A stretch of 64,000 nt of DNA from Galeopsis tetrahit (GCA_963675135.1 OY776129.1:45954141-46018140), one strand, 5' to 3'; numbered from the stretch's first letter, positions 24,202 through 37,531 are shown. Made by a program: numbers and translations. Notes: a model not told the origin generated them from the sequence alone.

Positions 24202-26561
24202 TATTACGTATATTGGAATTGTATCTTGTTTATTGAGATTGCATTTTATTTATTTTTAATTATTGTGCAGTTAAAAAATGAGGAATATTTCAGTTTCAGG
24301 TCGAATATTTTTTATAAATACAGTTGAATTTTGTGAAAAAAGTCCGGTTTATATTTTCTGAGTACAGTGAAATTTAAATTTATGTGAAATTGATGTGTAA
24401 GATTGAATACGATTGTATTATTTTCCCATTATTGAGTGTATAATGATTAGATGATAAGTTTAATATGAATAGTTTGGGTGTTTTTTTGTCCGTAAATAAA
24501 TGATTTCATTAAAAAAATTCTACAGGGTACAAGAGTGTCCAATAGAAGAAAGTTACAATAAGAGAGAAGCTGATTAGTATGTTATGTTGACCAGGGTATG
24601 TTTACAAAGTTTGGTGTACTACTATTTATCAATAGTTTGAGTGTTTTGAAAATCGATTTTTAAATCACGAAGTAAAATCGGTGTAGAATATTAAAATTTG
24701 AAAGTAAACACCACCTTAAATTATGTTTCCGTTGTGATTTAAGTGTGTGGGATTAAAAGTTTGTGTGCTTTTTTTTTTTTTTTTTTTAAGATTTTACTTT
24801 TTATACAAATGTTCCAAATCGTGCTGTGCCACACCACCAACCACATATAGTGACATGAACACTGAATATTTTTATTTCAATAAGATTATTACTTAGAGGG
24901 ATACCTTGACTAATTAAGGTTTTGTTTCTAAGTAGGGTTTTCTCGGGTAAAATTTTAACAACTCCCTTATTCGTCATGTGAACTTATGACTTTCTATGTT
25001 TTTCTTTTCTTTTTAATAATATCTCTAATTTCACCAAATCACACGTTCCTCCATTTCGAATTTGCCTATTCGCTATAGTATTTATCAATTTACTAAAAGT
25101 ATGCACATTCTTTATATAAAAACATTAATTTATCTCCAAATTTCAATCATCACTTAATTACTTAAGTTATAGTTTAATTTTACTTAAAAATATAATTACA
25201 ATATCACTAATGCACTTCAAAATATTTATATTTAGTGGATGGAGATAGTATTAAGTATGTTATCAGCTTTATGAAGTAACTTTGCTTTTGTTTGTTTAGT
25301 ATGTGAGTGTGTATTTTAGTGATAGAAGTAGTTGTGGGGCTGAGCTGGCAACTGGCGATGCCAACTTACTATGTTTAATTATTTTCATGTTTTGTCCTTC
25401 AAACCTAGCTACTACCTACGAACTGGAGTATTAATTATAGGGCTGTAATCTTTTCTAGCTAGGGTTTGTTCGATTATGTAGCGTGTTTCATGCCCACTTA
25501 TGTTTCTCCTAGACTAGCTGAATTTGTCCCTACCCTACTCTTTTTTTCATCACTTGGTTACTTCCTAGGACTATACTCTGCCCATACTATTTTGGAAATA
25601 TATACGGCCATCCACTAAACTTAAGGGGGCCCCTCTCAAACCTCGATCTTTCCAAAAAAATAGTAAAAAAATCTTTTTTTTTTTTTTTTTAAGCTGTGAG
25701 AGACAATTTTGAAAATAAGTAATTCTGTAATCAGTTTGTATAGTTTCAAAACATACCCTTAATGAATACTAATTTGATCTTTTAGAAGTTGTCAATTTAA
25801 TTTTTACCATTTATTAAAAATATTTTATTATATGATAGTAAATTGTTGTGGTAAAGAGATAAAAAAAAAAAATGTAGAAAAATGCAAGAAAGGGAAAAGA
25901 TGAAGAGTAATAGAAAAGAGGGGTAAATAATGCATGAAAACTGCCAAAAGAAATAAATTAGTAACTTTCGGTGGGACGTTTATAATGACAAAATAGATAA
26001 TTTCTAATGGACGAAAGGAGTATAAAATTAAAGTAGATATGTTGGGGTATAATAAGATATTGTAGAGTACTCAATTTGTGAATAAAATGATTGTTTATGA
26101 ATAAAGTAAATGTTAATTTTGAATAAATAAGTTATGGTCAGAGGATGGAGATAAAATATTGTGAATATTATTATTTTTAAAAAGAAAATGAGAATAATTA
26201 AATTGAAAAGGTAAAGTGAAAATAATAAAATTTAACGAGTACAATTTTTATTTTATTTTTAATTTATAAGAAGTTGCACCACCAATAAATTTTAAGTGTG
26301 CATGTTTTTTTTTTTTGAATGAAGTATGCATGTTATTATAATACAAACATATATATATGCATGCTATTGTAATACAAAGAGTTTTGACTCTCTTAAAATA
26401 AAGAACCAAAAATACAATCGAGTATGCATGCATGAATAAATACTTAAATTTATTAATAAATGATAAAAAAAAAAAGTGTAAAGCACTATGTGCTGTGATT
26501 TATCATAACCTTGAGTCAAAGGGAACTTATTTTTCTGAGTTTCAATATCGATCGTAATCTT
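24202..26561. other. Intergenic, AT-rich
   Basis: No gene found on either strand. It contains homopolymer runs (T at 24770-24789, T at 25675-25690) and scattered MITE-like fragments without definable ends. The longest frames are AT-rich and resemble no known protein. Confidence 0.5.
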
Positions 26562-26783
26562 AAGAATCATCATGTCCAAGTCTAATTGTCTAAAATCTGG
26601 ATCGGACTCGATTTCAAATCGAATTAGATCGATCATTATAAATGGTGTAGTCGTGTAGATCCATATAAATAATTGGGTAAGAATCACCATGTCCAAGTCT
26701 AATTGTCTAAAGTCTGAACTCGATTCCAAATCGAATTAGATCGATCATTATAAGTGGTGTAGATCCAAATAAATTATTGGGTG
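26562..26783. repeat. Two-copy tandem repeat, period about 117
   Basis: Copy 1 begins AAGAATCATCATGTCCAAG at 26562 and copy 2 AAGAATCACCATGTCCAAG at 26679. Both continue with TCTAATTGTCTAAA, a TCGAATTAGATCGATCATTA block and ATTGGGT. Copy 2 is slightly shorter owing to small deletions. Non-coding. Confidence 0.8.
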
Positions 26784-26952
26784 ATTCAATATGATCAATA
26801 CCAAAAAAGCCCAATTAATTCAAAGGTGTCCTAAGTACCCAAAATTATCAAAATACACCACGTATGAAAATTTATAAATACATCATTTTCTTGAGATAAA
26901 ACACAATTATATATTAACATTGAGTCATCCACATCTTCTCCACATATTATGT

Positions 26953-27064
26953 GAAAGCTGATTTGAGCGTCAGAGTTCCCGTACACGGGTCCTCTCCGGT
27001 GTGACTTTGAAAGCTGATTTGAGCGTCAGAGTTCCCGTACACGGATCCTCTCCGGTGTGACTTT
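26953..27064. repeat. 56-bp tandem duplication, likely LTR-end remnant
   Basis: The unit GAAAGCTGATTTGAGCGTCA... is present at 26953-27008 and 27009-27064 with a single visible change (ACGGG to ACGGA). Its content (GAGCGTC, then TCTCCGGTGTG and TTTGCCGGTCA) resembles the 3' end of plant LTRs, including the CTCCGGTGTG stretch in the Gypsy LTR at 42940. Probably a leftover of a solo or degraded LTR. Confidence 0.6.
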
Positions 27065-28122
27065 TGCCGGTCACTAATTTAAGAAACTGTCTAAAATATT
27101 GATGACCCCAAACAATAAATTGTTCACATGTTAGTTCTCAAAGTTTGGATACATCCAATTAACAAACATTAAATATGAAGACTACATTGTGAAATTAGGC
27201 CGATGGCGATATATATATGTAATTGAGGAAGGGCCATCAAAACTCGCTATATTGTTCCATTAATACTTTTATTTATTTTTAATAGAGGAAACATTTGTAT
27301 TGATCAATAAGTAAAAAAGGACGAGGTATTAAAAAAAGCTAACTTTTTAAACAAATATTCTATAGTCTTAATTAATATTAAGATACGAGCGAGATGAGTA
27401 AAAGAAAAATAAATTAAAACTGCTTAATATATTGTTCACTTCAATGATATGCATACACATATAAATTTTTATCGTTCTACACATATTTGGAGATGCACCA
27501 TTTTTTTTTTTTTTTTTTATATTAGTCGTATTTGAACCGGTATCGAGACATTGAAAAAAAAAAACTATTGCTCCAGTGTGATTGACTGTCACAGTTCTCA
27601 TTCTGAAATGCAATTATTATTGGGCGTTGGAACTTGCAACGTAAATAGAATTATTGACTCTGTTGTGCTTAGTCGTATGAATATGATTAAATACATTACT
27701 CATATGTAACAGCCTAATAGGTTACGTAACAATTCCAAGTGTTTGTACCTAGCTATTTGTTGGATTAATAGGTATACTTTGAATTATATGATATCCCTTT
27801 ATTCGAGTAAGTTTTGGTATAAAAATGGATTTCTTTTAACATAACTAAATTATGAGACTAATTGTGATTTGTTAATTTTGATCAATGATGTCGAACTCGA
27901 CAACTCCTAACTTTCCAATCTATATCACTAGACAAAGATTTGCATCACTCACGAATATCTACTTAAACTTAATTTATAATTATGATTGAATGTGTTTTAT
28001 AAATATTCAAAAAAGAAAGAAAAGAATCGAATTACCTTTTAGATTGACCACTGTCGGTCATTCGACTCATTCCTCACCTCCCCTCAATTAAGAAAAGTTA
28101 TATATATGTGAACAATATTCTA
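27065..28122. other. Intergenic, AT-rich
   Basis: No gene or bounded element seen. A run of about 18 T occurs near 27502. Only random short open frames. Confidence 0.5.
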
Positions 28123-28335
28123 CTTCCGATGAAAGATATCTATAAATATTGAGCAAGAAAATTAAAAAATGTGATAAAATAAGTAAATGTATTAGAAGTG
28201 ATGTGATTGAGGAAGAGATAAATATAATGTGAGAAAGAATATATAGTTTGATAAAGAAAACATTGGTAATTTTTACTGAAACTGACGAAAAAATAAAATA
28301 AAAAAATTGGATAGCATTTATTGAAAAGAAGGGAG
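28123..28335. mobile_element. Stowaway-like MITE, diverged
   Basis: 213 bp with TA flanks (28121-28122, 28336-28337). It starts CTTCCGATGAAAGATA and ends GAAAAGAAGGGAG. Same family as the split copy at 10620-11757, whose two halves match the left and right parts of this copy. Confidence 0.65.
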
Positions 28336-29983
28336 TATCGTTCAAGTAATTAAATAACATATCTCGTACAATAAATACAATTTTGCGAACCACACGATAT
28401 AAATATCACAATCTAAAAGGGAATCAGTCCTTATATGAGATCAACGAACCGATCGATTCACGCCCCACCAGTCATGTAAACTTATCTCCGATCAACTGTT
28501 AGGCAAATACTATGATTGAATTCGTATAAAATACAAATATGTGAAAAAGGAGCCTCATTTTAAATTTCGATCAAAACGCCCAAATATATATAGTCAATTA
28601 CTTATAAAATTGTAAAGTGTAAAGTAAGTGTGTGGTTGTGTGTATAACTCCATCAATCAGTGCATGCATGCTTTGGAAATTATGGTAGAGTGAAGTTGAT
28701 CTCCAACTTTAATCAATTACACAGGAGGCACGTTCCCAAGTTCGAATCATGAAAAATCCAAAACTGTACTTTGAGCAAAGGGTTTAAGATATGCTATTTA
28801 TACTTTTGGTCAAATCCACTCATTAAGATTAATTCATCTTAATTTAATCCCTATTCTTCTCCCCAGAATAAAGTAAATAAATACATTATTGAACGACACT
28901 AGATCGTTTTTGTTAAATAGGGAGTACTATAAGAAGCTTTTATTTATTATTTGGTTTGATATATTAAAACTATGTTTACTTTTTATTTATTTATCTATAA
29001 AATTAAAGTGTGTACATTTCTTTTTATGAAAACAATAACTTTATTTTGATCATCTCACAACAACTTCACAATACCATTATTTTATCCACTTTATCTATTA
29101 TTATTTTTAATCTGTGCCCAAAAGTTTGAGCACGCTTTTGATAAATCGATGAAGTAAAATATTATTGAGTTGGTGAAAACTGAAAAGTGATAAAGAAGGC
29201 TAAATGTAGAGAGAGAGAAAGATAAAAGGTACTCACTATGTTTGCGAAATTTGTGCTCATATTTTTTTGAATATATTAATTTTAAGAAATAATAGATAAA
29301 GTAAGAGGATTGTGAGATTGTTACGAGGTAAATATACAAAGATTATTTCTATAAAATGAAATAAACATACTTTTGATGGACTGAATGAATAAAATAATAG
29401 TGAAATGTTAACATTTTAAAAAATGGGTCAATTATCGAAAATTGAGAGAGTATGAGATTCAATAATGACAAAGTTTAGTAGTATTAGTGGTTTAGTATTA
29501 ATTATTTTATTAAACAATACAATTATTTTTTATTAAGCAAAAAGTGTTCAACATTAGATAAGCAAAAACCTTGTTCTAAAAGCAAATGAGTATTAAAATA
29601 GAAAAAGGAAGATTCCCAAAGTAGATATGAACCTATATAGAATATTGAACTAAAATGATAATGTGACATGGAATCCGAATCAAAGGACATGACAGGCCAT
29701 TATTGTTTTTGTGAAATTTTATGCAACCATCATGACCATCAACACCTTCAAAAATACTCCTATTTTTCACTCTCTTTTAGCCACTTTTCGCAAATAAATT
29801 CTTTGATCACGTATCTCCCGGAAAAAATTATTCACATAATAATTCATTTAATATTTTCTAAAATATTAACTTTTAATTACAGAGATTTTTAAATTATATT
29901 TTTTTTGTTTTATAAAGTTCATAAGTATCAAATTTTCTTTTGAAGACTTATAAAATACTCACCTTCTCCACATAAAATGTGTA
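28336..29983. other. Intergenic, AT-rich
   Basis: No supported gene. Around 29110-29400 there are diverged MITE-like pieces (for example GTGCCCAAAAGTTTGAGCA and TTTGCGAAATTTGTGCTCA, partly complementary), but no clean ends. Confidence 0.45.
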
Positions 29984-30254
29984 CTCCCTCCGTCCCGAAA
30001 ATGTTTGCACCACAAAGTGGGCACACTTTTTAAGAAAAATGTGTAATGAGTGGAGTGTTGAGGGGTAATTTTGTAAAGTTATATGAATAAAGTAAAAAGG
30101 TGATTGGAAAGAGAGTAAAAGTAATGACATTTTGTGTAAATATGTGAATATTGTGAGGGTGAGGTTTATGAATAAGTTTCCTTTTATGGATGTGCAAACA
30201 ATTGTGGGACGGATAAATAAGGTAAGTGTGCAAACAGTTGTGGGACGGAGGGAG
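29984..30254. mobile_element. Stowaway-like MITE
   Basis: 271 bp with TA on both sides. The left end CTCCCTCCGTCCCGAAAATG and right end GTTGTGGGACGGAGGGAG are inverted repeats. It abuts the truncated 5' edge of the Copia remnant that follows. Confidence 0.85.
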
Positions 30255-30256
30255 TA

Positions 30257-33200
30257 TATTTTTTCTTTTCAATTGTCTACATGAAGAATCACCTGCTGAA
30301 AATTTACCTGCTGAAATTCAGGATGCTGGAGATGCTGCTGAAACCTCTCTAGTCAAGCCAACCAAGAAATTTAAGGTAAATCGCAAAATTTCCTTTAAGT
30401 CTTCTTCCACTAATCCCCCGGCCCCAAACCCCATTTCTTTTCAACCTTCTGAAATCACCTCTAAACCCATACACTCACCTCCATCCAATCTCTATAAACC
30501 TAAATCAGCTGAAATCCCATCAGTTGATGATTCCCTCGCCATTGCCCATTAATCCAGAAAACCCAGCTATAGATCCAACTCTAGGACCTGATAGCCTACC
30601 CTCAGCAGACATTATTGCTGCTGATCCTACCACTGATCCCCTGAAACTTGATGTAGACGTTGATCTAGATTATGCACAAGTTTCAACTCCCCCTTCTCCA
30701 AAAAACCTTGAAATCACAACAAATGTGGTTCGACCAGATCCAGTCGAAACTTCAATTCCATCTCTTCCACTTCCCAACCCTTCCAATCCTTCCCTATCTA
30801 CATATCCCATAGGTCCCAAAGAACAGCTCTTCATACATCGAACTGAAGCAGTCTTAGAATAACAATATCCAGAGCTGAAACAATACCCAGATCTGCTCGA
30901 ACAAATTTTACGAATCTGGACTTGGAGGGAACTTCGATTTGCAGACATCTCTAGAATAATTCACACAGCCGAAGAAAAGGGCAGAGTAGATATGTTCTAC
31001 GATTGGGAGCTGGAACAGCTTGAGGCTGCTGAGATTGATGATCTTCATGGTCTGAAATCTGATGATGCACTTTCAGAACTTGTCACTAGAAAGTTTGGAC
31101 AACTTTCGAAATTACAAGAATCTGAACTTGCTAAGGATACATCAGACCACAACAACGATGGACCCGAGTCCGGAGCTGAAAAGGAGACAAACAACGATGA
31201 AGATCCTACAAAGGATCAAATCGGAGGGAACACTGCTGAAGGAGCAGATAACTCAACATCTGATTTAGGTGGGAGTTCACCTAAACAGACTGGCAATGAT
31301 GCTGAACAATCAGCAGAGCTAGAGATAGATGTTGTGCTAACAGCTGAAGTCCCTGCCCATGACGAGTCCTTGGACTTTGAGGCATTAGTGTTAAAATCAA
31401 TTTCTGACTTGGTGATGGAAACAGTCAGAAATGAAAATGCACCGTCCAATGCTCAATCTGATCAAACACAATCAATTGTGTTAGCTGAACCTTCACATCC
31501 CCCGGTCTCAGAGGTTCAGGGATCTCAAAGTATTGAGCAACCAACTCTAGAAACTGAGGAGAAGATACCGGCTGATTCAGCCGAGGAGGAGGAAATAAAG
31601 TTGGAATTGGTTGAAGAAGCTATGCAAAGCGCTTTTGTGAGGGCTGCTGACATTCTCACTAATTTAATAATTCTGGATAAAGAAGGAGTTGATGATCTTC
31701 AACTTACTGAGTCTGCTGATGTGAATCAAACTGCTGAAGATATTGCTCAGAATCTTCAGATCCGAGATGGCTCAGACAAAGAAAATACTATAGAAGCAGT
31801 TGACATTGATGAAGAACTGAATGTTGATCACAATAAAATTGTTGCAACTGACAATGTGGTATTCAGTGATGGCGATGATGATGATGATATGGGCTTCCAA
31901 AAGATTGTTGCATCCATTCCTGAGAATCTTCCTCAAAGGCCGTTTGAAGAACTGATGCAAACCCTTGCAAGAAACAAAGACGTCCAACAAGTTGGAGAAT
32001 CATCATCTGACGTGGTCTAGACAAAGATAAATCTTTCAGATTTGATCTGGTACAGGTTGAAGACAATCGGGCTGAATGAAGCAGATATCCCTCTCATCGG
32101 TTAGGTTCTTTGTGATCTTGCAAAGCTTGTCCATGAAGAACTAGCACCAACAATGATGCATGCTACACTTAAGATTGAGCAGAATCGAATGGATACTTAT
32201 CAAGATATATTCACAGCCATTCGAGACAATATGAAGAAATACTTTGATAAGGATTTGACTGATTCTGTTGTTAAGGCACTTGATAAAAGTTTGAGTGAAT
32301 CAGCTAAGTTGTTCAAAGTGGGAGTTGCTAAAATTGACTACAATCATCGATCTGAATTGATCAAAACCATCGATGACCTAAAGACAACAGAACTACAACG
32401 AAGTCAAGACAGGGAAAGGCAAGCCACTTCTGGTCTCCAACAAAAATATCTTGAGCTGCAAAAGGAGTCTGCTGCTCAAAGAGCTGAATTAACCAAGCAG
32501 TTGGAATTGGCCAAAGTACATGGGCAGAAGATGGAAGATGAGTTTGAAAACCTCAAACATGCTAAGACCCAACTTGAGATCACCACTGAAGATTTGAAAC
32601 TTCGATTTCAACTTGCCCCTGCACCTGCTGATCTGGACAAAGTAATTGAGGATACTGCATCTAAGGCGACTGATCGTCTAAGTCAGAAGGCCACTGGTAT
32701 TCTGAATTCTGCCAATGCTGATCATCTTACGAAACTTACTCAAGCGCTCACTTCCCATTTTGAAGAAGCCAAAAAGGGGGAAGAAGAGGCCAGAGCTAAG
32801 TTATCAGAACAAGTGTCTGATCAACTAAAGGAAATATCTAAAAAGGCTACTGAGAAGATGAAGAAAGCAGCTGAGGATACTGCTGCAATGCTGAAGAAAT
32901 TTTCTGATACTCAGTCTGATCTGGCTAGGAGATTAGCAGATATAGAAGAGAAAATCAGAAGTTAGAGGACTCAGACTCAACAAGGCATATCTCAAGGGGG
33001 AATTTCTTCCAAAATTCCATCATCTATAATGCCTTCTATTTCTCACATTTTACATGTATCTGTTTCTCTTGTTTTAAATCAAGAAGACAAGTCTTAGAAG
33101 CAACCAAATAATCCTGAAACCGAAAAAGAAGCTGAGAAAGAGTCTGAAGATGAAGATGACAATGTTCCTCTTGCAAACAGAAGAAGTCGGAGACTTGCGC

Positions 33201-33750
33201 AATCAGAAGAGGAACGTCATCAACAACAACTGAAAAGAAAGCATCCCAACTCGATACAAACTACAAAAGGAGAAAAACTGTGCTGAAAAAAAAGCAGGAA
33301 TCTAGGAAAGATGAAGAAGAACTCCCAAAGTCTGAACCCTAAAATCAGTAAATTGATGAATTTCTGGACCCGATTCACAACTTAAGATGGCTGAATCTGA
33401 AGAAAGAATGGCAGAAGATTTACCATCTTGCTCGCAGATGGGGAGATCAAGATCGACAGATGACATTCGGTTGCTTCGAAAGCTTTCTAGAAGAGAAAGA
33501 CAAAGACTTCTTAAGCATCGTTATGGAAGAAGCAGCTGAGAAGAACATTAACATCATCTTGCCGGACTTTCCTGCCTGGGATCTTCCTACCACCATCAAC
33601 AACAAGAAGGCCATGAGGGAACCAGAAAATATCATCGATGACATATGCTTGGAAGACAAGGTCAGGGATGAAAACCTTGCCCGTGAGATCAAGAAGAGAG
33701 TTTATCAAGCTTTTGGCATCTATGGAAGACCTTATCAAGTGCTGAAGTAA
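30257..33750 (+). pseudogene. Decayed additional (env-like) ORF of the Copia remnant
   Basis: One ancestral reading frame appears broken into pieces. The largest segments (30524-32020 and 32153-32965) lie in the same frame, interrupted by stops at 30860-30862 (TAA), 32018-32020 (TAG) and 32102-32104 (TAG). The first piece (30257-30552) and the last (33460-33750) are in other frames. The N-terminal part is Pro/Ser rich, the middle is very acidic, and 32153-32965 is a long Lys/Glu/Gln-rich coiled coil. No catalytic domain was seen. Extra ORFs between pol and the 3' LTR are known in SIRE-type elements, which is why I call it env-like; the sequence itself does not match an envelope protein that I recognise. 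A host gene fragment cannot be excluded. Confidence 0.45.
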
Positions 33751-33977
33751 AATCCTCTTGTATTTGTAATCTGAACTTTCCTTTTGCTCATATTAATACA
33801 AGATTTTACTTTTTCAGCTTCAAGACAACTACTCATTGTCTTCCTTAGAAGCCATCTACATTTTTATTTATTGATCATAATATGGTTGTTTATCTAACTT
33901 TTATATCTTCAAATGTTGACACTAACTAATCTGATAACTTAGCATAATTAGTTTTAGCTTCATAAAAAAGGGAGAAA

Positions 33978-35504
33978 TTTTTGGGATATTTATCCAGCCC
34001 TAAATTGAGTGTAATAAATAGCTTTAGTTTTGATGGCAAAAAATCAGATCAGTAGAGTACAAGTTCGTCTAAGAATTAACTGTGTATAGGTCAGCTGATT
34101 ACTCATCTGTACACTCCACTGAAGTCTATTAAGAAGAAAGTAGAAGACTAGAAGATCCCAAGAGTTCATTAGTAGATTCAGATCTAAAGGTTGTTGTATA
34201 CCTTGAAGACTGGGTCTTCTATATGATATTCTGCAATCGAAGTTCAAAAGACAACCCAGCAGATATGAACTCATCTGTATCTTGTCAGAGTAAGTCTTAA
34301 AGAGCATTCAAGTCGAAGAGCACTTAGCGTTTATGAATAATACACCTTCACAAGTGTTAGTTCATTTATGAATAACTAAGTCAGATGATAAAGGCATGCA
34401 AAACAGAAGACAAAGAGAAAGTCGGATTAACTTCTGAATTGCTAGCTCTAACAGAAGACAAGACAGCTCTCAACTAACAAGCTAATGTGGACCAATGAGA
34501 CATCAACACGAAGCTATGAAGTTGACATCTTAGTAAGTCGTACAAGAGATCTGCAGAAGAAGTACAGAGCATTTAATGCACATTGCCTCTTAAGGTAATA
34601 TCGTACTAGAAAACCTGCAAACACCATTCCTATGAAGATGGCAACCATACTTAGAAAGATTTATTGCAACGGTTAATTCTCACCAACGACTAGTTTCTGA
34701 GTACAAATCACTCTATAAATACAACACTTGTCCTTTGGAACAAGGTACCGGAAACCCTACAAGCAAGAACTCATTCTCTTTGCATTCACAGCTGATATCA
34801 AGAACAACAAGTTTGAGAAAAATACTTAAGTGTCGAGTTCTTTAGAGCCAACAAAGATTTCTATCCTTAGTGCTCTAAGTTTCCGATTCTAAGCTCGTAT
34901 AAAGAATCCTATCTTTAGTGCTTAGAACATTAGTTGGTTATACACACATCTTATTATTTGGTTTTAATCATTATAAAAGGTTGTTTGTTACCTCACCAAC
35001 AAACATATCTGTTCCTCAGAAAGTAGTTGAGGTTATAGATCGAAAGTCTTCTCTTGAGACTATAAAGCAGCAAGCTATTGAATTTCTCAATATGATTAGA
35101 GAGAGTGGACGTAGGATATTGAAATGCGAACCACTATAAACTTCTGTGTTCTTTATTGCTTATTGCTTATTCTTTATTCTGTATTCATATTCATCATTGT
35201 TCATACTTGTTTATATTATAGTTTTTGAAGTCATTAGTTTTCAAAGGTTTTCATAAAAATACCCACGAGTCTAAACACGTAGGGCCTACACATTTCCGCA
35301 CTCATAGCTCTTGAGATAGCTTCCAAACTGACCAGCTGATTTCAGCAATCAGTAAGGCTGTTATCTTGAATTGCATATAGACGACTGAGTACATAACTCT
35401 TCTGTACGTCTAAATCTGATCTAAGAAGCACGAAAAAGTTTTTAACACCTGACAGTCTATTCACCCCCCTCTAAGCTGTCACCATACTCGTTTTGAGACC
35501 AACA
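33978..35504 (+). repeat. 3' LTR of the Copia remnant
   Basis: About 1.5 kb. It starts near TTTTTGGGATATTTATCC, just after GGGAGAAA, and ends GAGACCAACA at 35504. It contains a TATA-like CTATAAATA at 34713-34721. No second copy of this LTR is in the window, so the left edge is approximate. Confidence 0.55.
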
Positions 35505-35529
35505 TATTAATATATAATAACATTTGCTA

Positions 35530-35777
35530 CTCCCTCCGTCCCAGAGGAATTTGCACCTCTGGGATGACACACATTTTAATCAAATGTGTAAGAAAAAGTG
35601 TAATGAGTGATGTTTTGAGGGGTAGTTTTGTAAACTTTTATGAATAAAGTAAAATAAAAGGTAGGTTGAGTGTGAAAAAGTAATGGCATATGGGAAAATA
35701 TGTGTATATTTTGAGGGTGAGGGTTATGACAATATTTTCTTTTATGGAGTGTATAAATTCATATGTGACGGAGGGTG
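35530..35777. mobile_element. Stowaway-like MITE
   Basis: 248 bp with TA flanks (35528-35529 and 35778-35779). It begins CTCCCTCCGTCCCAGAGG and ends TGTGACGGAGGGTG. Related to the copy at 29984-30254 (shared AGTGTAATGAGTG and TTATGAATAAAGTAAA interior). Confidence 0.75.
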
Positions 35778-35973
35778 TAACATTTTGCGTATGGATGTTC
35801 ATCTAATTTGCCTCAAATATATATATGGATGTTGAAATGAATGAATTACATCCTCGTAATGGGCATATGGGACTATGTGGACATTGGTTATTACTGTGGG
35901 CTGGCCCATCTAAGATGGACTTAATCAACTTAAAAGCTTGGGCTTCTCAGGTTCCTGCTTACAAGAACTCTCA

Positions 35974-36269
35974 AGGTATGTTTGTTTTGGAACTCAATCG
36001 TCCGGACGTAGCGTCCTTGTTCTACTTCGAAATTTTACATTCGGATTTCCCCATCCAACTACACTCATCCCTAAAAATATCTATCCATCCTACTATTACA
36101 TCCCATCCAACCACTCTTACACAATTTGATTTGACATAAAGTTACATCTCATCCTACTCAAAATCTCAAAACAAACACACACAATTACTATTTATCAAGA
36201 TTTCCCCATCCAAGATTTTTCCATCCAAGATTTCCCCCATCCTACATAATCCCAAAACAAACATACCCT
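35974..36269. mobile_element. Small TIR transposon, possibly Harbinger-like
   Basis: GGTATGTTTGTTTTGG (35975-35990) is matched by its exact complement CCAAAACAAACATACC (36253-36268). A TCA triplet flanks both sides (35971-35973, 36270-36272), compatible with a 3-bp duplication. The interior has a repeated CCATCC-type motif and no coding capacity. The superfamily is uncertain. Confidence 0.6.
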
Positions 36270-36476
36270 CAGGGTAAAACCTCTTAATTTTTTAATTTTT
36301 TTGACTACATTATTTGGAAACCAGCTAAGTTTATTACATATTAATATTGATTTTCTATTCTTTATTTGGAATTATTTTCTAAAGAAAATAAATAGATTAA
36401 TTAGGTCCAAATTAAAATTGTAAGGAATCAAAATTAGCCCAACTCAAATATTTGAGGGCCAGTTCAAATCTTTGAA

Positions 36477-37522
36477 GGCCACGGTTATATGCACACACAG
36501 ATCTATTGAGGACACCCATTAGACATTTTTTTCATCCTAAAGAGCGTGTAAAATGTCCCATACACCCTTCCTATTAATTTTTTTAAAAAATGTGAAAATA
36601 AGTACATCTACCCATTCCATTTCACGCCAAAATCATCCCCACCATCACAAATCATCATCCTTCGATTAAAAAAACTACTAAGGAATTTTGCAAAAATAAA
36701 AAAAATTCTTAACAAAACACAAAATTAGAGAAATATATAATATTTGGATTTTTTTTCCGCTTAAGACAGAGTTGTTCGGGTTTTTTTTCCGGACAAATCG
36801 ACATTGTCCGGAAAATAAGAGTTGTTCGAAAATTTTATATGAACAAAATTAAGATGTTTGAAACTTTTTCACGAACAAATTCAATGTGTCCAAAAAAAAA
36901 AATTCATGAACAACTTTCATTTGTCCAAAAAAAAGATCGGACATCTCTCCTCTTTACAGATTTCGAAGAAAAATAGCAAAAAATTTGAAATTTTTTGTGG
37001 GGTAGATGTTAATCTGCAAATGAATTTGTGTGCATAAACCCTAAATCCTAATCGAATAAAAAAATAGAAATTGAGTTGCTTTCCTTATTAAAATTCTAAA
37101 CTTACCGGAAGGCGGCGACGTGTGCGACTTGGGAGGGGGAGGGGTGCGAACGACCGCGAAGAAGGGATGCGAACGACCGTTCGCGGCCGCGAATGAAAGG
37201 TGGGTGTGAATGAGGAGGGCGTTTGAATGATCGGCGACGAGGGAGACGGACAATGCAAGGAGTTCGACGAGACAGCTGGACAGGGGGATGGATGACAGGG
37301 GAGGCTGTGTAGGAGACGGGCGACGGCGGAGGTCGACGAGGCGACTGGAGGAGAGGTGGGTGTACCATGTGTAAATGTGAGAGAAGAGTGAGAGGGGGAT
37401 TTAATTAGGGTTTGAAAAGGGGGTACTTTTGATCTTTCCACGTGGGTGTCCTCATCTCATCACAAGGTGTGTGTTTAGCCCGTGGGTGTTCTCAATAACC
37501 CTGTGTGTGTATAACAGTGGCC
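36477..37522. mobile_element. Modular MULE with GC-rich core
   Basis: 1046 bp flanked by the 9-bp repeat ATCTTTGAA (36468-36476, 37523-37531). Inverted ends: GGCCACGGTTATATGCACAC against GGCCACTGTTATACACACAC read from the right, continuing into TATTGAG(G/A)ACACCCA. Inside: a run of TTCGGAC/TTGTTCG-like repeats (36770-36930), AAACCCTAAATCC at about 37038, then a GC-rich block (37105-37370). On the reverse strand the GC-rich open frame (from 37368) runs into a good splice donor, CCG|GTAAGTTTAG, at about 37106. No transposase. Confidence 0.85.
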
Positions 37523-37531
37523 ATCTTTGAA

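Larger units (their letters stand above)
30257..35504 (+). mobile_element. 3' half of a SIRE-like Copia retrotransposon
   Basis: A stretch of decayed extra ORFs is followed by a GGGAGA polypurine-like motif (33970-33975) and then an LTR that ends CACCCCCCTCTAAGCTGTCACC ... GACCAACA, the style of SIRE-type Copia LTRs. Gag and pol are missing: the left side stops at a MITE. Orientation is inferred from the polypurine motif and LTR end. The lineage call is a family-level inference. Confidence 0.55.

Noticed and set aside
28725..28760. AAGTTCGAATCATG, another B-box-like motif
   Set aside because: No acceptor stem or A box at tRNA spacing; perhaps a SINE relic, but unsupported.
35825..36139. 104-aa frame starting MDVEMNELHPRNGHMG
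   Set aside because: It runs across the boundary of a TIR transposon and resembles no family; probably chance.
37041..37441. Pro/Ser/Arg-rich reverse-strand frames
   Set aside because: Low-complexity core of a MULE; retained only as a possible captured exon because of the splice donor.
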